From: Bosea sp. F3-2
GTDB lineage: Bacteria; Pseudomonadota; Alphaproteobacteria; Rhizobiales; Beijerinckiaceae
DNA: 64,000 nt
Reading direction: 5' to 3'
NCBI RefSeq assembly: GCF_008253865.1
Contig: NZ_CP042331.1
Location: forward strand, 3,692,001 to 3,756,000
The notes beneath the pieces were generated by a model, which had not been told where the DNA came from, searched no databases, and saw nothing but the letters and a program-made list of their open reading frames with translations. Shown here piece by piece: positions 63,435 through 64,000 of the stretch (position 1 is the first letter of the stretch; each line of letters starts with the position of its first letter). Both the position numbers and the translations under genes were made by a program.

Positions 63435-64000
63435 TCACGCAGCGACCTTGAGCAGATCTTCGAGCCAGGTCTCGCCGCGGAAATGGCGGTATTGCTCGGC
63501 GCGAAGCGTGTCGGCGAGTCGCCCGGGCGGCAGGATGACGTCGCCATATGTCAGAACCTCGTCCTTCGCGACGTCGCGAGTGAGGCGGCAACCCGCAACC
63601 AAACCTTCGGGCAGATAGCGCTTGGCGCTCATTTCCTCGACATTCACCGCTTCGCCGTAGGTCATGTACATGCCGTAGTCGTCGAGCGTCTCGCCAGCGC
63701 TGAGGTCGCGCTTGGCGACCGCGCAAACCTCGACCACCGGACCTCCGAGCGGCGGCGCCAATTCATCTCGGAACAGCACCACGCGCGCAATCGATAGCGG
63801 TGTCTCGAAATGCACGAGGTGGTAAGGCGTGAAGAATGAATAGAGCGGCCCTTCACCCATCTTGTAGAGATTGAGGTAGTGCTGCTGCTTTGGATCAGGG
63901 TGCTCCGCCAGCACGAAGACTTTGGTGAGGGGGGTACCGACGACATAGTCGACGGCGCCGCCCATCTCTCGCAACTGGTCGATGTCGTAGAGCTTGCCGA
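63435..64000 (-). CDS. COG4091-type predicted homoserine dehydrogenase with C-terminal SAF domain (partial, 5' end outside window)
   Basis: The minus strand is open from the window edge to the stop at 63435, about 188 codons. Reads KLYDIDQLREMGGAVDYVVG, HYLNLYKMGEGPLYSFFTPYHL, then FETPLSIARVVLFRD, LGGPVVEVCAVAKRDLSAGE and the SAF-like GLVAGCRLTRDVAKDEVLTY. This is the C-terminal half of the family; the Rossmann half is beyond the window. Related genes occur in polysaccharide loci. Convergent and two bases from the flippase gene end. Confidence 0.78.
   Translation of the reverse strand, partial: GKLYDIDQLREMGGAVDYVVGTPLTKVFVLAEHPDPKQQHYLNLYKMGEGPLYSFFTPYHLVHFETPLSIARVVLFRDELAPPLGGPVVEVCAVAKRDLSAGETLDDYGMYMTYGEAVNVEEMSAKRYLPEGLVAGCRLTRDVAKDEVLTYGDVILPPGRLADTLRAEQYRHFRGETWLEDLLKVAA

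Overview
The window is GC-rich DNA with alphaproteobacterial (Hyphomicrobiales, Bosea-like) character. That placement is an inference from the gene families: PotABD, AapJ, hydantoin utilisation, BTLCP peptidase, RTX type I adhesin, and several short palindromes of the kind scattered through rhizobial genomes. No rRNA, tRNA or CRISPR array was recognised.

Layout. (1) 1-2481, minus: a PotD/PotA/PotB-like polyamine or organic-cation ABC importer, divergent from a MarR regulator (2708-3247) with a strong operator-like palindrome between them. (2) 3360-4376: an orphan AapJ-like general amino acid binding protein. (3) 4738-15752, plus: an amino-acid-type ABC importer with two paralogous binding proteins, then a NodB-type deacetylase, an ATZ/TRZ-type amidohydrolase, a LysR regulator, an M20 N-carbamoyl amino acid hydrolase, a hydantoin racemase and a dihydropyrimidinase/hydantoinase. 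Together these look like a cyclic-ureide (hydantoin-like) uptake and hydrolysis locus. (4) 15904-17455: small hypothetical proteins and a SpoIIAA-like protein. (5) 17730-22897, plus: a tight four-gene operon of DUF3141 (PhaC-like) hydrolase, phosphate acyltransferase, acetate/butyrate kinase and enoyl-ACP reductase. (6) 23149-32552, minus, with divergent LysR at 32711: a catabolic operon with an FAD/2Fe-2S heterotrimeric dehydrogenase of the opine/D-hydroxyproline type, aldehyde dehydrogenase, DapA-family lyase, an ABC importer, a lysine-6-dehydrogenase/saccharopine-dehydrogenase-like enzyme and an Asp/Glu-racemase-family protein.

(7) 33764-54417 is the most striking part: a Lap-like giant-adhesin locus. 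It holds a LapG-type periplasmic cysteine protease, a membrane GGDEF protein whose active site is degenerate, a HlyD-type adaptor translationally coupled to a ribbon-helix-helix protein, a 3388-residue RTX adhesin with seven complete, almost identical 816-bp tandem repeats plus a partial eighth, a TolC-type outer membrane channel, a type I secretion ABC exporter and three small unknown proteins. The adhesin N-terminus carries an Ala-Ala-Ala-Gly motif of the kind LapG cleaves. No LapD is visible in the window, so the inactive GGDEF protein may be part of a different control arrangement.

(8) 54418-64000: after an AT-rich stretch comes a lower-GC surface-polysaccharide island with two Wzx-type flippases, two family 2 glycosyltransferases, a polysaccharide pyruvyl transferase and part of a COG4091-type dehydrogenase. 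It is interspersed with decayed IS5-type transposase fragments and palindromic repeats, which suggests acquisition and rearrangement.
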